Positions 26,621 to 37,182 of a DNA stretch of 64,000 bases are shown one piece after another. Location: contig CAWGMT010000025.1 of the NCBI GenBank assembly GCA_963823675.1, forward strand, positions 62,001 to 126,000, given 5' to 3'. Under the pieces are notes generated by a model. It did no database searches and was not told the DNA's origin. It saw only the letters and a program-made list of their open reading frames with translations. Source of the DNA: CAWGMT01 sp963823675 (GTDB lineage Bacteria; Planctomycetota; Planctomycetia; Isosphaerales; Isosphaeraceae). Made by a program: the position numbers and the translations under genes. Each line of letters opens with the position of its first letter. Positions within the stretch are counted from its first letter, which is position 1.

Positions 26621-28180
26621 TTATGTGCCCGGCCACATAATCTCACCAAACTTCCGTGGCGACAAAGCCAAAGAACTCGAAGGCCGCAACCATACCAGCA
26701 AGGATCGCCTCGGTGCGCTCGAACGGGAGAGCCAGAACGAACGGATAGTTCGAATAAGCCCAAGTAGTGGCCAGAAACGGCACAAGTCGCCGGCCGTCGG
26801 GGACGGAAACACGGACGCACCTAGTTTCCACGACTGCCTGTGCAGTGAATTGCTGTCAATACTAACTGCGTCCCGGTTTCCGCTCCCCAATACTAATTGC
26901 GTCCCGGTTTCCGCTCCGCGAGAGGAGACTCCCGTGGTCGCGCTCGTGCCGGGGATCGTCACGCTGACGCGGACGCTCTCGCCAAGCCTGTAAGCCGGAT
27001 GGTTCGTGATCACCGACAGATTGCCGGGCGTGGACGCGCCCGCGACCTCGAACGTCAACGTATGGCCGTTCAGGTCGAAGAAGTTGGAAATCTTGACGGT
27101 GTAGGGACCCGACACCGGCTCGAAGACCGGCCACGTCTCGGTCTGCGTCCAGGATTGACCGGGCTGAAGAGTCAACCATTCTGTAACGGTCGGCCCGGGT
27201 AACAAGGGGATATCAGAGTACGACGCGGGCAAAACTTGATCGAACGCGAAGCCATTCTGTCCCGTGGGGACCATCACGGCTTGGTCACTCTTGTTAGTCT
27301 CGGTAAAGGTCATCGTAACCGTCTCGCCGGCATGATAGACTGGCTGATTCGTGGTGACACTCGACACGATGGCCCCGGAAGACAGGGCCGCGATCTGGAA
27401 GTTCGCGGTGAATTCGCCTGGAGCGGCGGGCACGTCGTAAACCTGAACGGCAAATGAACCTGTCAGGTTTTCCAGGATTTCAGAGCCACCAAACTCGGCT
27501 TGCGATACAGTGAAATGGTGTTGCACCGTTTGCCCCGGGCCGATCGTCTCATAGCCTGATCCGAGAGGGTCCATTACGGGCGACACTTGCTGCCCGTTAT
27601 GAAGGAGCCGGTGGAGAACTGGATTCAGGATCTGGACCGTGACCGCCTGGTCGGAGGTGTTTGTCTCGGTGTACGTGGCCTGGACTGGCTGGCCCAATTG
27701 GTAGATTGCCTGACTGGTCGTCAAGGCGCCCTGGAGCGGATCGGTGATCTGGATCGTCGCCGTATCCCCTTGTGGGGCGTTGGGATTAGAGACCGTGAAC
27801 GTGCCAAACTGGTTGAGCGCGTAGCTCGTGCTGGTGCCTTGCTGGAAGACGGTCTGCGTGACCGTGCCATCCCAGGTGGCCCTCTGGGACACGGACTGAC
27901 CCGGTTGGAGCGTCACCGAGGTGGGGGGCTGACCGTCGTTCTCCGGGTTTGACTCCCAGACCGGGCCGTCAAATACTGGGCTTTGCGCAGCGACGGTGAA
28001 ATCGGTCGGGCTGAGCGAGACCGTCACCGGCTGCGTGCCCGTGTTCGTTTCGGTGAACGTGATCTCGATCGGTTGTCCGGCCTGGTAGACAGAATGATCC
28101 GTCGTGAGACTGTACGCGATGCCCGATAGAAGCGTGCGGCGTTCGAGATCCTCAACGCTCACGCCAAACTTGCGCCCCAT
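26621..28180 (-). CDS. Secreted surface protein with BsuPI-like repeats, C-terminus replaced
   Basis: 519 residues. GGAGGGTG precedes ATG 28180. The N-terminus MGRKFGVSVEDLERRTLLSG is the LExRxLLS-type motif found at the start of many planctomycete surface proteins. Three to four repeats follow, with FTETNTSDQAVTV and TLQPGQSVSQRATWDG, resembling the BsuPI proteinase-inhibitor fold used as an Ig-like module. The family-like part stops near residue 415 (about 26930). After that the frame runs through the short tandem repeat at 26853-26925 and reads a basic, Ser/Arg-rich tail unlike the rest, so the original C-terminus was probably cut off by rearrangement. Confidence 0.65.
   Translation of the reverse strand: MGRKFGVSVEDLERRTLLSGIAYSLTTDHSVYQAGQPIEITFTETNTGTQPVTVSLSPTDFTVAAQSPVFDGPVWESNPENDGQPPTSVTLQPGQSVSQRATWDGTVTQTVFQQGTSTSYALNQFGTFTVSNPNAPQGDTATIQITDPLQGALTTSQAIYQLGQPVQATYTETNTSDQAVTVQILNPVLHRLLHNGQQVSPVMDPLGSGYETIGPGQTVQHHFTVSQAEFGGSEILENLTGSFAVQVYDVPAAPGEFTANFQIAALSSGAIVSSVTTNQPVYHAGETVTMTFTETNKSDQAVMVPTGQNGFAFDQVLPASYSDIPLLPGPTVTEWLTLQPGQSWTQTETWPVFEPVSGPYTVKISNFFDLNGHTLTFEVAGASTPGNLSVITNHPAYRLGESVRVSVTIPGTSATTGVSSRGAETGTQLVLGSGNRDAVSIDSNSLHRQSWKLGASVFPSPTAGDLCRFWPLLGLIRTIRSFWLSRSSAPRRSLLVWLRPSSSLALSPRKFGEIMWPGT
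26853..26925. repeat. Two tandem copies of a short dispersed motif
   Basis: AATACTAACTGCGTCCCGGT and AATACTAATTGCGTCCCGGT, each followed by TTCCGCTCC, occur head to tail 34 bases apart. The inverse form (GGAAACTGGGACGCAGCTAG) is at about 2165, and a variant (GGAAACACGGACGCACCTAG) at about 26806 faces the tandem pair. The pair sits where the surface protein loses its family resemblance. Confidence 0.55.
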
Positions 28181-28296
28181 GGCGTTTCACCCTCCGAATA
28201 TTGCCGCACGTGGGAAGAAGCAACCGATCGGACTTTCCGCAGGTCCAGTTCGTCGGCGGGCATGGCTCACGGACGATAACGCTTACCGGTGCCCGT

Positions 28297-28740
28297 TCAC
28301 GCGAGGGTTTCAACAGATGGCGACGGCGGCAGCGCAATCCAACGCGCCAGCGCGCCAATGTAAGCTCCCATCAGGCAGACACCAAGGGCGACGGGGAAGA
28401 GGAGAAGGTCGGTATAGGAAAACGCTTTGCCGAACGGTAACGATCGGACCAGGCCAAGCGTCAGATACAAGAGCGGAAGCCAGGGCGAAACGAGGGCGGC
28501 CCATCGCCAAGGGCGGCGCGGCGAAGCGAAGCCAAAGCCAGCGCAGCAGGCGAGCCATGGCAGAATCGTGAACTGAGCGGTGGGTTCGGGGACGTCCACG
28601 CGCGCTGGGTCGGACATTCCGAGCGGATCGAAGATACGATCGCGCAGAAACGCCTCCAGCGGCTGGGCCGAGGCCCGAGCGATCAGGACGCCCAGCACGT
28701 CGCACCCGGTATCTTGTCGTCGAGCGGCCCCGCTCGGGAA
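28297..28740 (-). pseudogene. Chimeric remnant: serine beta-lactamase-like piece fused to a membrane-protein tail
   Basis: On the minus strand, DTGCDVLGVLIARASAQPLE, AFLRDRIFDPLGMSDPARVD (about 28600-28710) matches the region of class-C beta-lactamase-like hydrolases around the conserved IFDPLGM. It then continues in frame into a different protein: a membrane tail with WAALVSPWLPLLYLTLGLVR and LLLFPVALGVCLMGAYIGAL. The N-terminal catalytic SxxK is not present. The piece starts right after the stop of the sigma/HlyD fusion. Most likely two gene fragments joined by deletion. Confidence 0.55.
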
Positions 28741-28745
28741 CCGCT

Positions 28746-30410
28746 CTAGCGCGAAGGCTCGGCCCGGATCTCCGTCAAGACGCGGAAGATCAACTGGCGC
28801 TCGCGGACCGTCGCCCCCTTCGCGATCCCCGGGGCGACGATCAACTCCCCGTCCGCCGGCGCGACGATCTTGCAGCGTGCGATATCGCGCGCAAGGTGGT
28901 CGGTCGCCGCCCGTTCCAGCTCGCATGTCGCTTTCCTGGCCAGCTCGTCGGAACGAGCCTTCTCGACCTTGCTCTTCAATTCTTTTGTCACCTTTTCCTT
29001 CGTGTATTTTTCGAGCACGCTTCGCTTGTTCACCGCTCGCTCCACGGCGAAGCAAGCCTTCTGAAGCGCACTATCTTCGGCGGCCATCTGCGCTTTCGAG
29101 AGGTACCCCTTGGCATGCATCCGACTGGCCCAATCGACCCGGTCGATGGTGCGGGTCAGATCAGCGGCAGCCAGTTTGAGCTCGCCAAGGACGGTCGCCA
29201 TGTCTTGCTTGTGAATCCCTTCCGTGTACTCGATAACGGCGATCTCGGCAATCTGGCGGGTTAACTCGGCGTTCCAGTAGGCGGCCTCAGCCGCTTGGGT
29301 CGTGGTCTTCTGGTGGGCCAGCCGGTCCTTGATTCGGGCCGGGTCGAGTTCGCAGACGAGCTCGCCCTTCTTCACCAGAGCGTTGGCTGGAAGAATCGAA
29401 ATGATCGTGGTCTCGCCGGGAACCAGGTTGTAGATGTCGAAGCTCAGCGATCGGACCACCTGGGCCCGATCCGCCGGGTCATCGGTTTTCGATGCGGGGC
29501 GGTCGTCGTCCTGACCTTTTCTGGCGTGAACGGCCGCGACCCCCGCGCCGGCGGCGAGCAAGGTGCCGGCGACCAGGACGACGGCGGCGATGGTTTTGAG
29601 CTGGGCCCAGAGCATGGTGTGAAGGACTCCCTGGCAGAGGACGACGGCCTGGGCCGAGATGACCGCGCCGGTCGTCGTGGCCCGAATCGCCGCGAACCGC
29701 GCCGCGGCGTGGATGGTCGAGTGGACAAGCGCCGGGGGCAGCGATGCCCCGGCGTCGCGGGTCAGCGTCGCGGTCAGCGCACCGGCCGACGGGACGACGC
29801 CGCGCTGGGCCAACCGCCGTCGGAGCCGTTCCCGGCCTCGGGCCAGCCGGCTGCGGACCGTCCCGACGGGGCAGCCCAGGCGCATGGCCGCCTCCGGGTG
29901 TGACAGCCCTTCGAGGTAGCAGAGAACGACCGGTGTTCGGTATCGTTCCGGCAGGCGGCGGAGTTCTTCGTGGAGGACCGCACCGAGGTCGTGCCCGTCC
30001 CGATCCTCCGCCGGGGCAAGAGCGGTTTGGCTCTCGGCATAGCGCCGCTCGTGGAACCGGCGGCGCGATGACGCGGCCCGGGCGTCGAGCGCAACGCGCG
30101 AGGCCACCCCGAACAACCAGTTACCCACCGCGCTGGGGTCGCGGAGCGAGCCGGCCTTGCGCACCAGGACCAGCCACGTGGCCTGAAACGCGTCCCGCGC
30201 GTCGTGCTCGTCGTGCAGGACGCGCCGGCAAATGCGCCAGACCATCGGCCCGTGTCGGGCCAGGAGCGCGGCGAAGGCCAATTCGGCCGCCTCGCCCTCG
30301 AGCGTCGCGAACCGCTCCAGCAGCGGGCCGTCGCCCAGCCCGGCGAACGTCCCCACGCTGTAGAGGGCCTGGATCTGACGTAGCTCGGAACCTCGAACGC
30401 CGTTCGGCAT
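28746..30410 (-). CDS. ECF sigma factor fused to a membrane-anchored HlyD-like adaptor
   Basis: 554 residues from ATG 30410, preceded by AAGGGGGAAATC. Residues about 40-200 are an ECF sigma factor: region 2 (VLHDEHDARDAFQATWLVLV) and region 4 (LPERYRTPVVLCYLEGLSHP, GCPVGTVRSRLARGRERLRR). A membrane helix (IAAVVLVAGTLLAAGAGVAA, about 280-300) follows. The rest is a HlyD/RND-adaptor-like domain: biotinyl-lipoyl half (PANALVKKGELVCELD), a long coiled coil (about 370-515) and the second half (IVAPADGELIVAPGIAKGAT). ECF factors with long C-terminal extensions are known in planctomycetes (ECF01-Gob type). The extension may sense the envelope and control release of the sigma domain. No anti-sigma gene is adjacent. 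Confidence 0.85.
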   Translation of the reverse strand: MPNGVRGSELRQIQALYSVGTFAGLGDGPLLERFATLEGEAAELAFAALLARHGPMVWRICRRVLHDEHDARDAFQATWLVLVRKAGSLRDPSAVGNWLFGVASRVALDARAASSRRRFHERRYAESQTALAPAEDRDGHDLGAVLHEELRRLPERYRTPVVLCYLEGLSHPEAAMRLGCPVGTVRSRLARGRERLRRRLAQRGVVPSAGALTATLTRDAGASLPPALVHSTIHAAARFAAIRATTTGAVISAQAVVLCQGVLHTMLWAQLKTIAAVVLVAGTLLAAGAGVAAVHARKGQDDDRPASKTDDPADRAQVVRSLSFDIYNLVPGETTIISILPANALVKKGELVCELDPARIKDRLAHQKTTTQAAEAAYWNAELTRQIAEIAVIEYTEGIHKQDMATVLGELKLAAADLTRTIDRVDWASRMHAKGYLSKAQMAAEDSALQKACFAVERAVNKRSVLEKYTKEKVTKELKSKVEKARSDELARKATCELERAATDHLARDIARCKIVAPADGELIVAPGIAKGATVRERQLIFRVLTEIRAEPSR

Positions 30411-30670
30411 GATTTCCCCCTTTCTACCATGTACTGGACCGAGGGGGCCTGTCCAATCCCTGGTTGTCCAAGCCAATGCGAACGGCTTCCGCCCCGAGGA
30501 TTGTGTGCGGGAAACGCATCGCATAGAATGGCTCCGCTTGCAACGCGGTGCAGCGAACGGACTCATGATTCCGACCGGTTGAGTGCTGAGTCGGTGGAGA
30601 GCAATTCCTGATCGGCGCTCTCCGGGCCGGGCCCGTCTCAATCATCCACATCTCGGGAGGCAATGCCTCG

Positions 30671-32523
30671 ATGTCGATTCAACGCGTCACAGCCGCCCGC
30701 GTTCTCTCCGTGCTGGGGAGCGCTGCACTGGCCGCCGTTGCTTCTGCCCAGACACCGGTATTGACACGGTCGTACGATAGTGCACGTACCGGTGTAAACT
30801 TGAATGAGAGGGTGCTTACGCCCCGGAAGGTGGGCAGCAACCTCATGATCAAGCTGTTCAGCCTGGACCTCGTTGGCGACGACCCGCGCCTGGAGGCCCA
30901 ACCGCTGTACGTCCCGAAGGTCGCAATGAGCGACGGCAAGGCTCACGACGTCGTTTACGTGTGCACGATGGGCAATAACGTCTGGGCTTTCGACGCCAGC
31001 ACCGGCCGGCCGATCTGGGAGCGCCCGGTGTCGCTGGGCCCACCAATCAAGCCGTCGCCCGCGCCCACCCGGGCTTCCCGGGCGCGACGACGATCGACCT
31101 GTGGGGCGTGAATATCCTCTGGGGAATTCTCAGCACGCCGGTCATCGACCTCGAATCCAGGACGATGTACGTCGTCTACTGGACGAGCCCCGACCAGACG
31201 GTCCAGAATGCGACCCACCGGCTCAGCGCGATCGATATCACAAGTGGGAGAATCCTCAACTCGTTGGCGATCGCGGCCACGTCCGCACAGGCCGCTGGGC
31301 CATCGCCGGCAGCGATGCTGATCCCTGCGCGGCAAAAGCAGCGATCCGCCTTGCTCTTGGTCCGCTTCGGCAACGAGGGCGGCCGGCCGGCGAGGAAGGT
31401 GCTGTTCGTGGCCTTCAGCATGACCAGCGAGAGCGACGCTTCGACCCACGGCTGGCTCATCGCCTTCGACCTCGATGATTTCCGTCAGACGGCGGCATGG
31501 TGCACGACGCCGAACTCGAGCGAGGGAGGGATCTGGCAGGCCTCGCAGGGGCCTGCCGCCGACGAGAATGGCGACATTTACGTGATGACGAGCAACACCG
31601 ACCCTGCGCGTAAGCCGAACCCGGCGACCGACTTCCCTGAAAGCTTTGTCAAGCTGCGCTACACCGCCCCAGCCGGCCCGGCGGCTGCGGGATCGCTCCA
31701 GCCGGTCGGCTGGTTCAGCCCCTTCAAGGATGTCGTCCGCAAAGAAGAATTCCAGGATGAAGACCTCGGGTCGGGCGGCCCGGTCGTGCTCTCCGACCTG
31801 GGCATCGTGCTCGGTGCCGGCAAGGACGGCGTGGTGTACGTCCTGGACAAGAACCGCTTGACGAGCGGCATCGATTTTTCGCAGCTCAAGCAGCCGCCGA
31901 AGTTCTTCACCTACTCTCCCCCGAATGCCGACACCATCGACGCCTCCCGGGTCGAGAACCTCGACGTCCTCTACGACGGCAAGACTCACCACCTGCACGG
32001 CACGGCGGCGTACTGGAATGACCCGACGCGCGGCCCGATGCTCTTCGTCTGGGGCGAGAACGAGAGCCTCCGCGCCTGGTCGATCGACGGTACCGGCAAG
32101 CTCACATTCCTGGGGAAGAGCAACGAGATCGCCTCGGCGGGGGTCGGCGGCCTCGGCGGCATGCCGGGCGGCTTCCCAACCATCTCCGCGAACGGGAACA
32201 TCCCGAATACGGGGATCGTCTGGGCGACAGCGCCCATCGACGGCGATGCCAACCGGTACGTCGTCGAAGGCATCCTCCGCGCTTATGACGCGACCAGCCT
32301 CGATCCGGTCAAGAGTTCCGACGGCATCCCCCGGCTCAAGAGGCTTTGGGACAGCAAGCAGATCCCCGGCAATACCTTCCACCACGCCAAGTTCGTCCCG
32401 CCGGTGGTTGCCGACGGCAAGGTCTTCGTCGCGACTTATGACGGCCGCGTGGACGTTTACGGCCTGGCCGCACCTCCTACCTCGATCAACCCCGTCAACG
32501 CCGATCGGGTTCCCGGACGTTGA
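30671..32523 (+). CDS. Secreted PQQ-type beta-propeller protein, one frameshift
   Basis: The first frame (30671-31111) has a signal peptide (LSVLGSAALAAVASAQT) and first blades with LYVPKVAMSDGKAHDVVYVC and NNVWAFDASTG. A one-base shift near 31058 moves to the second frame (to 32523), joining as HPGFPGATTIDLWGVNILWG. Further blades follow (GWLIAFDLDDF, GGPVVLSDLGIVLGAGKDGV, VYVLDKN, HHAKFVPPVVADGKVFVATY, DGRVDVYGL). About 617 residues in total. The propeller resembles quinoprotein-type proteins but the metal and PQQ ligands of alcohol dehydrogenases were not seen, so a binding or scaffolding role is as likely as an enzyme. Its stop overlaps the next frame by a few bases. Confidence 0.75.
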
Positions 32524-32561
32524 AATCCGAACCACTACTTTATAAGCGACATAAAAAAGTC

Positions 32562-34506
32562 ATGCCAGCTTCACAAAAGCATATCACGGCCCAGACTCCC
32601 ATGGGGGCGAACCTCGTTCCCGGCGAGGGGGCAACCTTCCGCGTCTGGGCGCCCAATGCCCTGGAGGTCTCCGTCACCGGGGGCTCTAGCGGCTCGACCC
32701 AGGACGGGTCGGGCCAGCTCAAGAGCGACGGCCAGGGCGAGTGGACGGGGTTCATCCCGGGCGTCAACGAGGGCGCCACGTACCGGTTTCTCATCAAGGG
32801 CACGGGCTCGACGGGGGCCAAGCGCGACCCGTACGCCCGCGAGCTGACCGTCAACCCGCAGTACCCGGCTAGCCTCTCTATCGTCCGCAGCCCGCAGAGC
32901 TACGCCTGGCACGACCAGGGTTTCCAGATGCCGGCGTTCAGCGATTTGATTATCTATCAATTTCATATAGGGACATACTACGGGACCGACGACCGGGGCA
33001 ATGACAACCGTCGGGGCCGCATGTGCACGTTCCTCGACGTGATCGACCGGCTCGAATACCTGGTTGAGCTGGGAGTCAACGCGATCGAGCCGCTGCCGGT
33101 CGTCGAGTTTCCCACGGAGACCAGCGAGGGCTACAACGGGGTCGATTATTACTCGCCCGAAATGGAGTACACGATTCCCCCTGGGGCTGGGCTGCGCCGC
33201 TATTTCGAACCGAGTCAACCATCTTCTCCAGGCTCGCGGCCATGCGCCACTGGCGCCGGGGACGCTCGACGCTCAGGTCAACCAGTTGAAGGCCCTGGTC
33301 GATGTTTTCCATGTCTACGGGATCGCCGTGCTGCTCGACGTCGTATACAACCACGCCGGGGGCGACTTCGGCGACGCCAGTCTTTATTTCTTCGACCGCC
33401 AGCCGGCGGGCGACAACAACCGCAGCCTCTACTTCACCGATCAAGGGTATGTGGGCGGGCTGATCTTCGCCTACTGGAATGCCGGCGTCCGGGAGTTCTT
33501 GATTCAAAACGCCAAGTTCTATCTTGACGAATACCACGTCGACGGCTTTCGCTACGACGAGGTGACGGTCATCGACCAGCACGGCGGCTGGAGCTTCTGC
33601 CAGAACCTGACCGACACGGTTCACTTCGCCAAGAATCAGAGCATCCACATCGCCGAGTTCTGGATGAACGATCAGTCGTGGGTGATCCGTCCCACGTCAG
33701 CCGGCGGCGCGGGGTTCGACGGAGTTTGGTCGCCTCGCCTGCGGGATGGGGTGCGCGGGGCGATCGGCCAGGCCGCCGGCGGGGCCGGGGCGTTCGTCTC
33801 CCTCGACGCCGTCCGGGATGGGCTCTATCCCCCGGCTGGTTTCCCCGCCGCCTGGCGATCGGTTCATTGCGTGGAGAATCACGACGTCGTCTTCGCCGGG
33901 AATGGCCCCCGGGTCGCCAGGCTCAGTGATTCGAACGACAGTCGTTCCTGGTACGCCCGAAGCCGCGCGCGGGTGGCCACCGGCCTGCTCCTGACGGCCC
34001 CCGGGATCCCCCTCATTTTCATGGGACAGGAGTTCCTCGAGGACAAGCAGTGGAGCGACAGTGACAAGAACCTCCTGATCTACTGGGATGGCCTGAAGAC
34101 GGACAAGACACTTCAGGATCACCTGCGGTTCACGCGCGAGCTGATCGGCCTGAGAAATCACCAGCCAGCACTTCGCGGCGACGCGGTGAACGTGTTCCAC
34201 GTGCACAACGGCAACCGGGTGATCGCCTTTCAGCGCTGGGTCGTGGGCTCGGGGCGCGACGTCGTTGTGGCAGCCAGCCTCAATGAATCGACCTACTGGT
34301 CGTACGCCCTCGGCTTTCCGGGGCCCGGCCGCTGGCTGGAAGTTTTTAACAGCGACGTCTATGACCACTGGGTCAACCCGATCGCGGCGGGAAACGGATC
34401 AGGGGTCAATGCCGACGGCCCCCCGATGCACGGTCTGCCCTGCTCGGCGACAGTCGTAATCCCTGCCAATGGCTTCGTCGTCTTCGCCCGCGATCGGGGA
34501 AATTGA
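32562..34506 (+). CDS. GH13 alpha-glucan branching enzyme-like protein, one frameshift
   Basis: The start at ATG 32562 is tentative (no good ribosome binding site). An N-terminal CBM48/E-set module (GATFRVWAPNALEVSVTGG) is followed by the GH13 barrel: DVVYNHAGG (region I), VDGFRYDEV (region II, nucleophile Asp), HIAEFW (region III, Glu acid/base) and VENHD (region IV). A one-base insertion near 33212 (TTCGAA_C_CGAGTCAAC) breaks the frame; the corrected join reads RRYFERVNHLLQARGHAPLA. About 648 residues in total, normal for a branching enzyme or maltooligosyl-type hydrolase. All four catalytic regions are intact. It may be co-transcribed with the propeller gene 40 bases upstream. Confidence 0.8.
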
Positions 34507-35133
34507 TTGTGCGGCGGTCAAGGGGATTCGCCCCTTGAATTCCCCCACGGGCGCGGTTAGCCTTGAGATTTGAACGATTCACCTCGCGAGGCTCTCCTTC
34601 AAACAGCCTGCCCCCCCGAACAATTGCGCTCGGTCCTCTGCCGCGAGGCGGTGGCCGAAGGCGACGAAGAATGGGAGCCCCCCTGATCGACTGAGTGGGC
34701 AGAAAACTTGCGAGATTCTCGCGGATCACCCACGACCAGGAAGTTGTCGTCGTGGCGAACACCTCGGTCAACGCCGGACAATCGCTCGACGTGATTAAAC
34801 CTCATCCAGAAAAGATGATGCGGTCGGATTGCGGGCGCAATACGGCGTTGGTGCATTAATGACATTTGAAAAACGTGCTATATAATAGACAACATAGGGA
34901 GGGTGCGCATCCGGGTTTCTTGACCGGCCGCCAGTTCGTCTTGACGATGTCGTCAGTTCTGAGCCGTTTTCGATCACCCGACTCTCTCTGGCGGACGGCC
35001 AGCATTTCGTGTAGTTTGTGTCACCACCTCCGATGCACGGATGCCCGCTCTAGTCTCGCGCCCTAGACAGCTCACCTCGCCGCCCGTATGAGGGTTGGGA
35101 GAGCGCGAAAACCAGGCCAGAGGATCTAGACTC
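34507..35133. other. Gene-free stretch upstream of the histidine kinase
   Basis: No coding signal recognised. It contains the promoter-like sequence at 34860-34887. The segment around 34850-34900 is AT-rich. Confidence 0.35.
34860..34887 (+). promoter_or_regulatory. Candidate sigma-70-type promoter
   Basis: ATGACA (34860) and a perfect TATAAT (34882) are separated by 16 bases in an AT-rich pocket of otherwise GC-rich DNA. It points toward the histidine kinase gene, whose start is about 240 bases downstream. Confidence 0.4.
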
Positions 35134-37020
35134 GTGTCCTACCGCAGCTTCAAACACCTGCTCGGCGAAACCAGCCTGGAGCGCAAGTGCCGCTTCATCT
35201 TCGGGCTGGGAATCCTCGTCCTGGTGTCGTCCAGCTTCTTCTGGTATGGCCAGAAGACCGAAAGCCTGGTGATGAAGCAAACGACCCAGACGGCACGAAT
35301 GCTGGTCCGGGGCGCGATCAAGGACAAACATATCAAGGCGCTCGGCAACGCCGATTTCGAGCCGATCTTCCAGGTTCTCTCCGACGATCTGAAGCCCGTG
35401 GAGGATCTACCCAACTACGAGGTCTATGTGCTCAACCCCTACCTGCGCAAGGGGGAGAAAACGCAGCCTCTCAGTGATTTCGAGGCGGACGTCCTGACGC
35501 GGTTCGTCAAGGCCGCCAATGCCGAGGACACGGCGCCCAAGCCGGGCGCGAGCGCGGCGATTCTCACACTTTCGCCGACGGAACTCCCATGTGGGCCGAA
35601 CAGATCACGGCCAACAAGAAGGAATTCCAGTACATCCAGGCGGTTCGGTTCAAGACCCACAATTGCCTGATGGATTGCCACGGCAACGAGGGCGATCATA
35701 TCGACAACCACCACTACAAGCTCGCCGCCGACGGTGAGCACTGGGTGGAGACCAAGGTCGGCGACCTGGCCGGAGCGGTCGTGGTCAACCTGCCGATGGA
35801 GCAGACGTACAAGGCGATCAACAGCAACCGGGCGATCTTGATCACGGCCGCGATGGTCACGGCCATCCTGGCGATGGTCTCCTCGTACATGATCGTCCGT
35901 TACGTGATCGTCAAGCCGGTCAAGCACCTGCGCGACGTCTCCGACGCCATCGCCGCCGGCCGGCTTGACGATCCGCAGCCAGATCCAGACCGGCGACGAG
36001 TTCGAGGAGCTCTCGCACGCGTTCAACCGGATGCTTCATAACCTGGTTGCCATGCAGCAAGAGCTGCGGGACGTCAATAACGATCTCGATCGCAAGGTCG
36101 ACGAGCTGGCGCAGGCGAACATGGCCCTCTTCGAGATGAACCGGCTCAAGAGCGATTTCCTGGCGACGATGAGCCACGAGCTGCGCACGCCGCTCAACTC
36201 GATCATCGGCTTTTCCGAGGTCCTCTCCGGCAGCGAACAGCTCAACGAGCGGCATCGCCGCTATGCCGGCAACATCCAGTCATCGGGACGAATGCTGCTG
36301 GCGATGATCAACGACATCCTCGACCTGGCCAAGATCGAGAGCGGCAAGATGGAGGTCCGCAGCGAGGATTTCTCGATCCGCGACGTCTGCGAGGGCCTGT
36401 CCAACCTCTGCCGTCCGGTCGCCGAACGGAAGAACATCACGCTGGAATGCCGGCTCGATGAGGCGATCCCGCTCTTGCGTCAGGATCCGGGCAAGATGCG
36501 ACAGATCCTGTACAACCTGCTCTCGAACGCGATCAAGTTCACGCCCGAAGGCGGCCGCGTGACCTTGCGAGCCCGGCCCGAGGGCCGACTCGTCGTGATC
36601 GAGGTGCAGGACACCGGCATCGGCATCGCCGAGGAAGACCGCGACACCATCTTCGAGAAGTTCCGCCAGGCCAAGGTACCCGGCCAGGGTGAGAACGTCC
36701 TGACCCGCGAGCACCAGGGGACCGGCCTCGGCCTGTCGATCGTTCGCGAGCTGACCAAGCTCTTGGGCGGCGAGGTCCAGCTCGATAGCCAGCCGGGTCA
36801 GGGAAGCACCTTCACGGTGCGCATCCCGATGATGCTGGCCGGCAATCGCAAGTTCGATGTCAATCTCTCCGACGAACGCATCGACCTGACCAAGGCTCGC
36901 CGCGTGGAAACCCACGCTCCCCTGCCCCACCTCGCGCTCGGACGCCCGCAGTCGATGCGTTCCGAAGGCGATGCATTCGACCCCCTGCGCAGCCGCAAGC
37001 GCAATCCCTCCGCAACCTAA
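35134..37020 (+). CDS. Membrane sensor histidine kinase, two frameshifts
   Basis: The start is GTG 35134 after AGAGGATC. An N-terminal helix (CRFIFGLGILVLVSSSFFWY) and a second (ILITAAMVTAILAMVSSYMI) enclose a periplasmic domain that carries HNCLMDCHGNEGDH, a possible CX3CH heme site in a DUF3365/Tll0287-like setting. HAMP follows, then a coiled coil, the H-box DFLATMSHELRTPLNSIIGF, N-box LLSNAIKFTPEGG and G-boxes DTGIGIAEED and GTGLGLSIVRELTKLLGG. Frames change near 35570 (to FADGTPMWAEQITAN) and near 35968 (RLD_IRSQIQTGDEFEELSH); correcting both gives about 628 residues. No response regulator is adjacent. Confidence 0.8.
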
Positions 37021-37052
37021 GCGCAACCGCGGAAGAATGTGTTGCTATTCCA

Positions 37053-37124
37053 AATCTTAATCGTAATCTTAATCGTAATCTTAATCGTAATCTGAATTTG
37101 AATCTTAATCTGAATCTTAATCTT
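37053..37124. repeat. Hexanucleotide/12-mer tandem repeat
   Basis: Twelve hexamers of the form AATCNN stand in a row, mostly as the 12-mer AATCTTAATCGT (three perfect copies first, then AATCTG/AATTTG/AATCTT variants). AT-rich and between two GC-rich genes, just before the ceramidase-like gene. Confidence 0.75.
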
Positions 37125-37182
37125 GATCCCTATCGCGAGTTGTCCGACTCACGCCAAGCTTCCAGGCGATGCCCACCCAACC

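Noticed and set aside
30955..32535. 526-residue open frame opposite the propeller gene
   Set aside because: Mirror of the plus-strand coding sequence; no start signal or family match.
37053..37124. CRISPR array
   Set aside because: The repeat unit is 6-12 bases with no spacers and no cas genes nearby.
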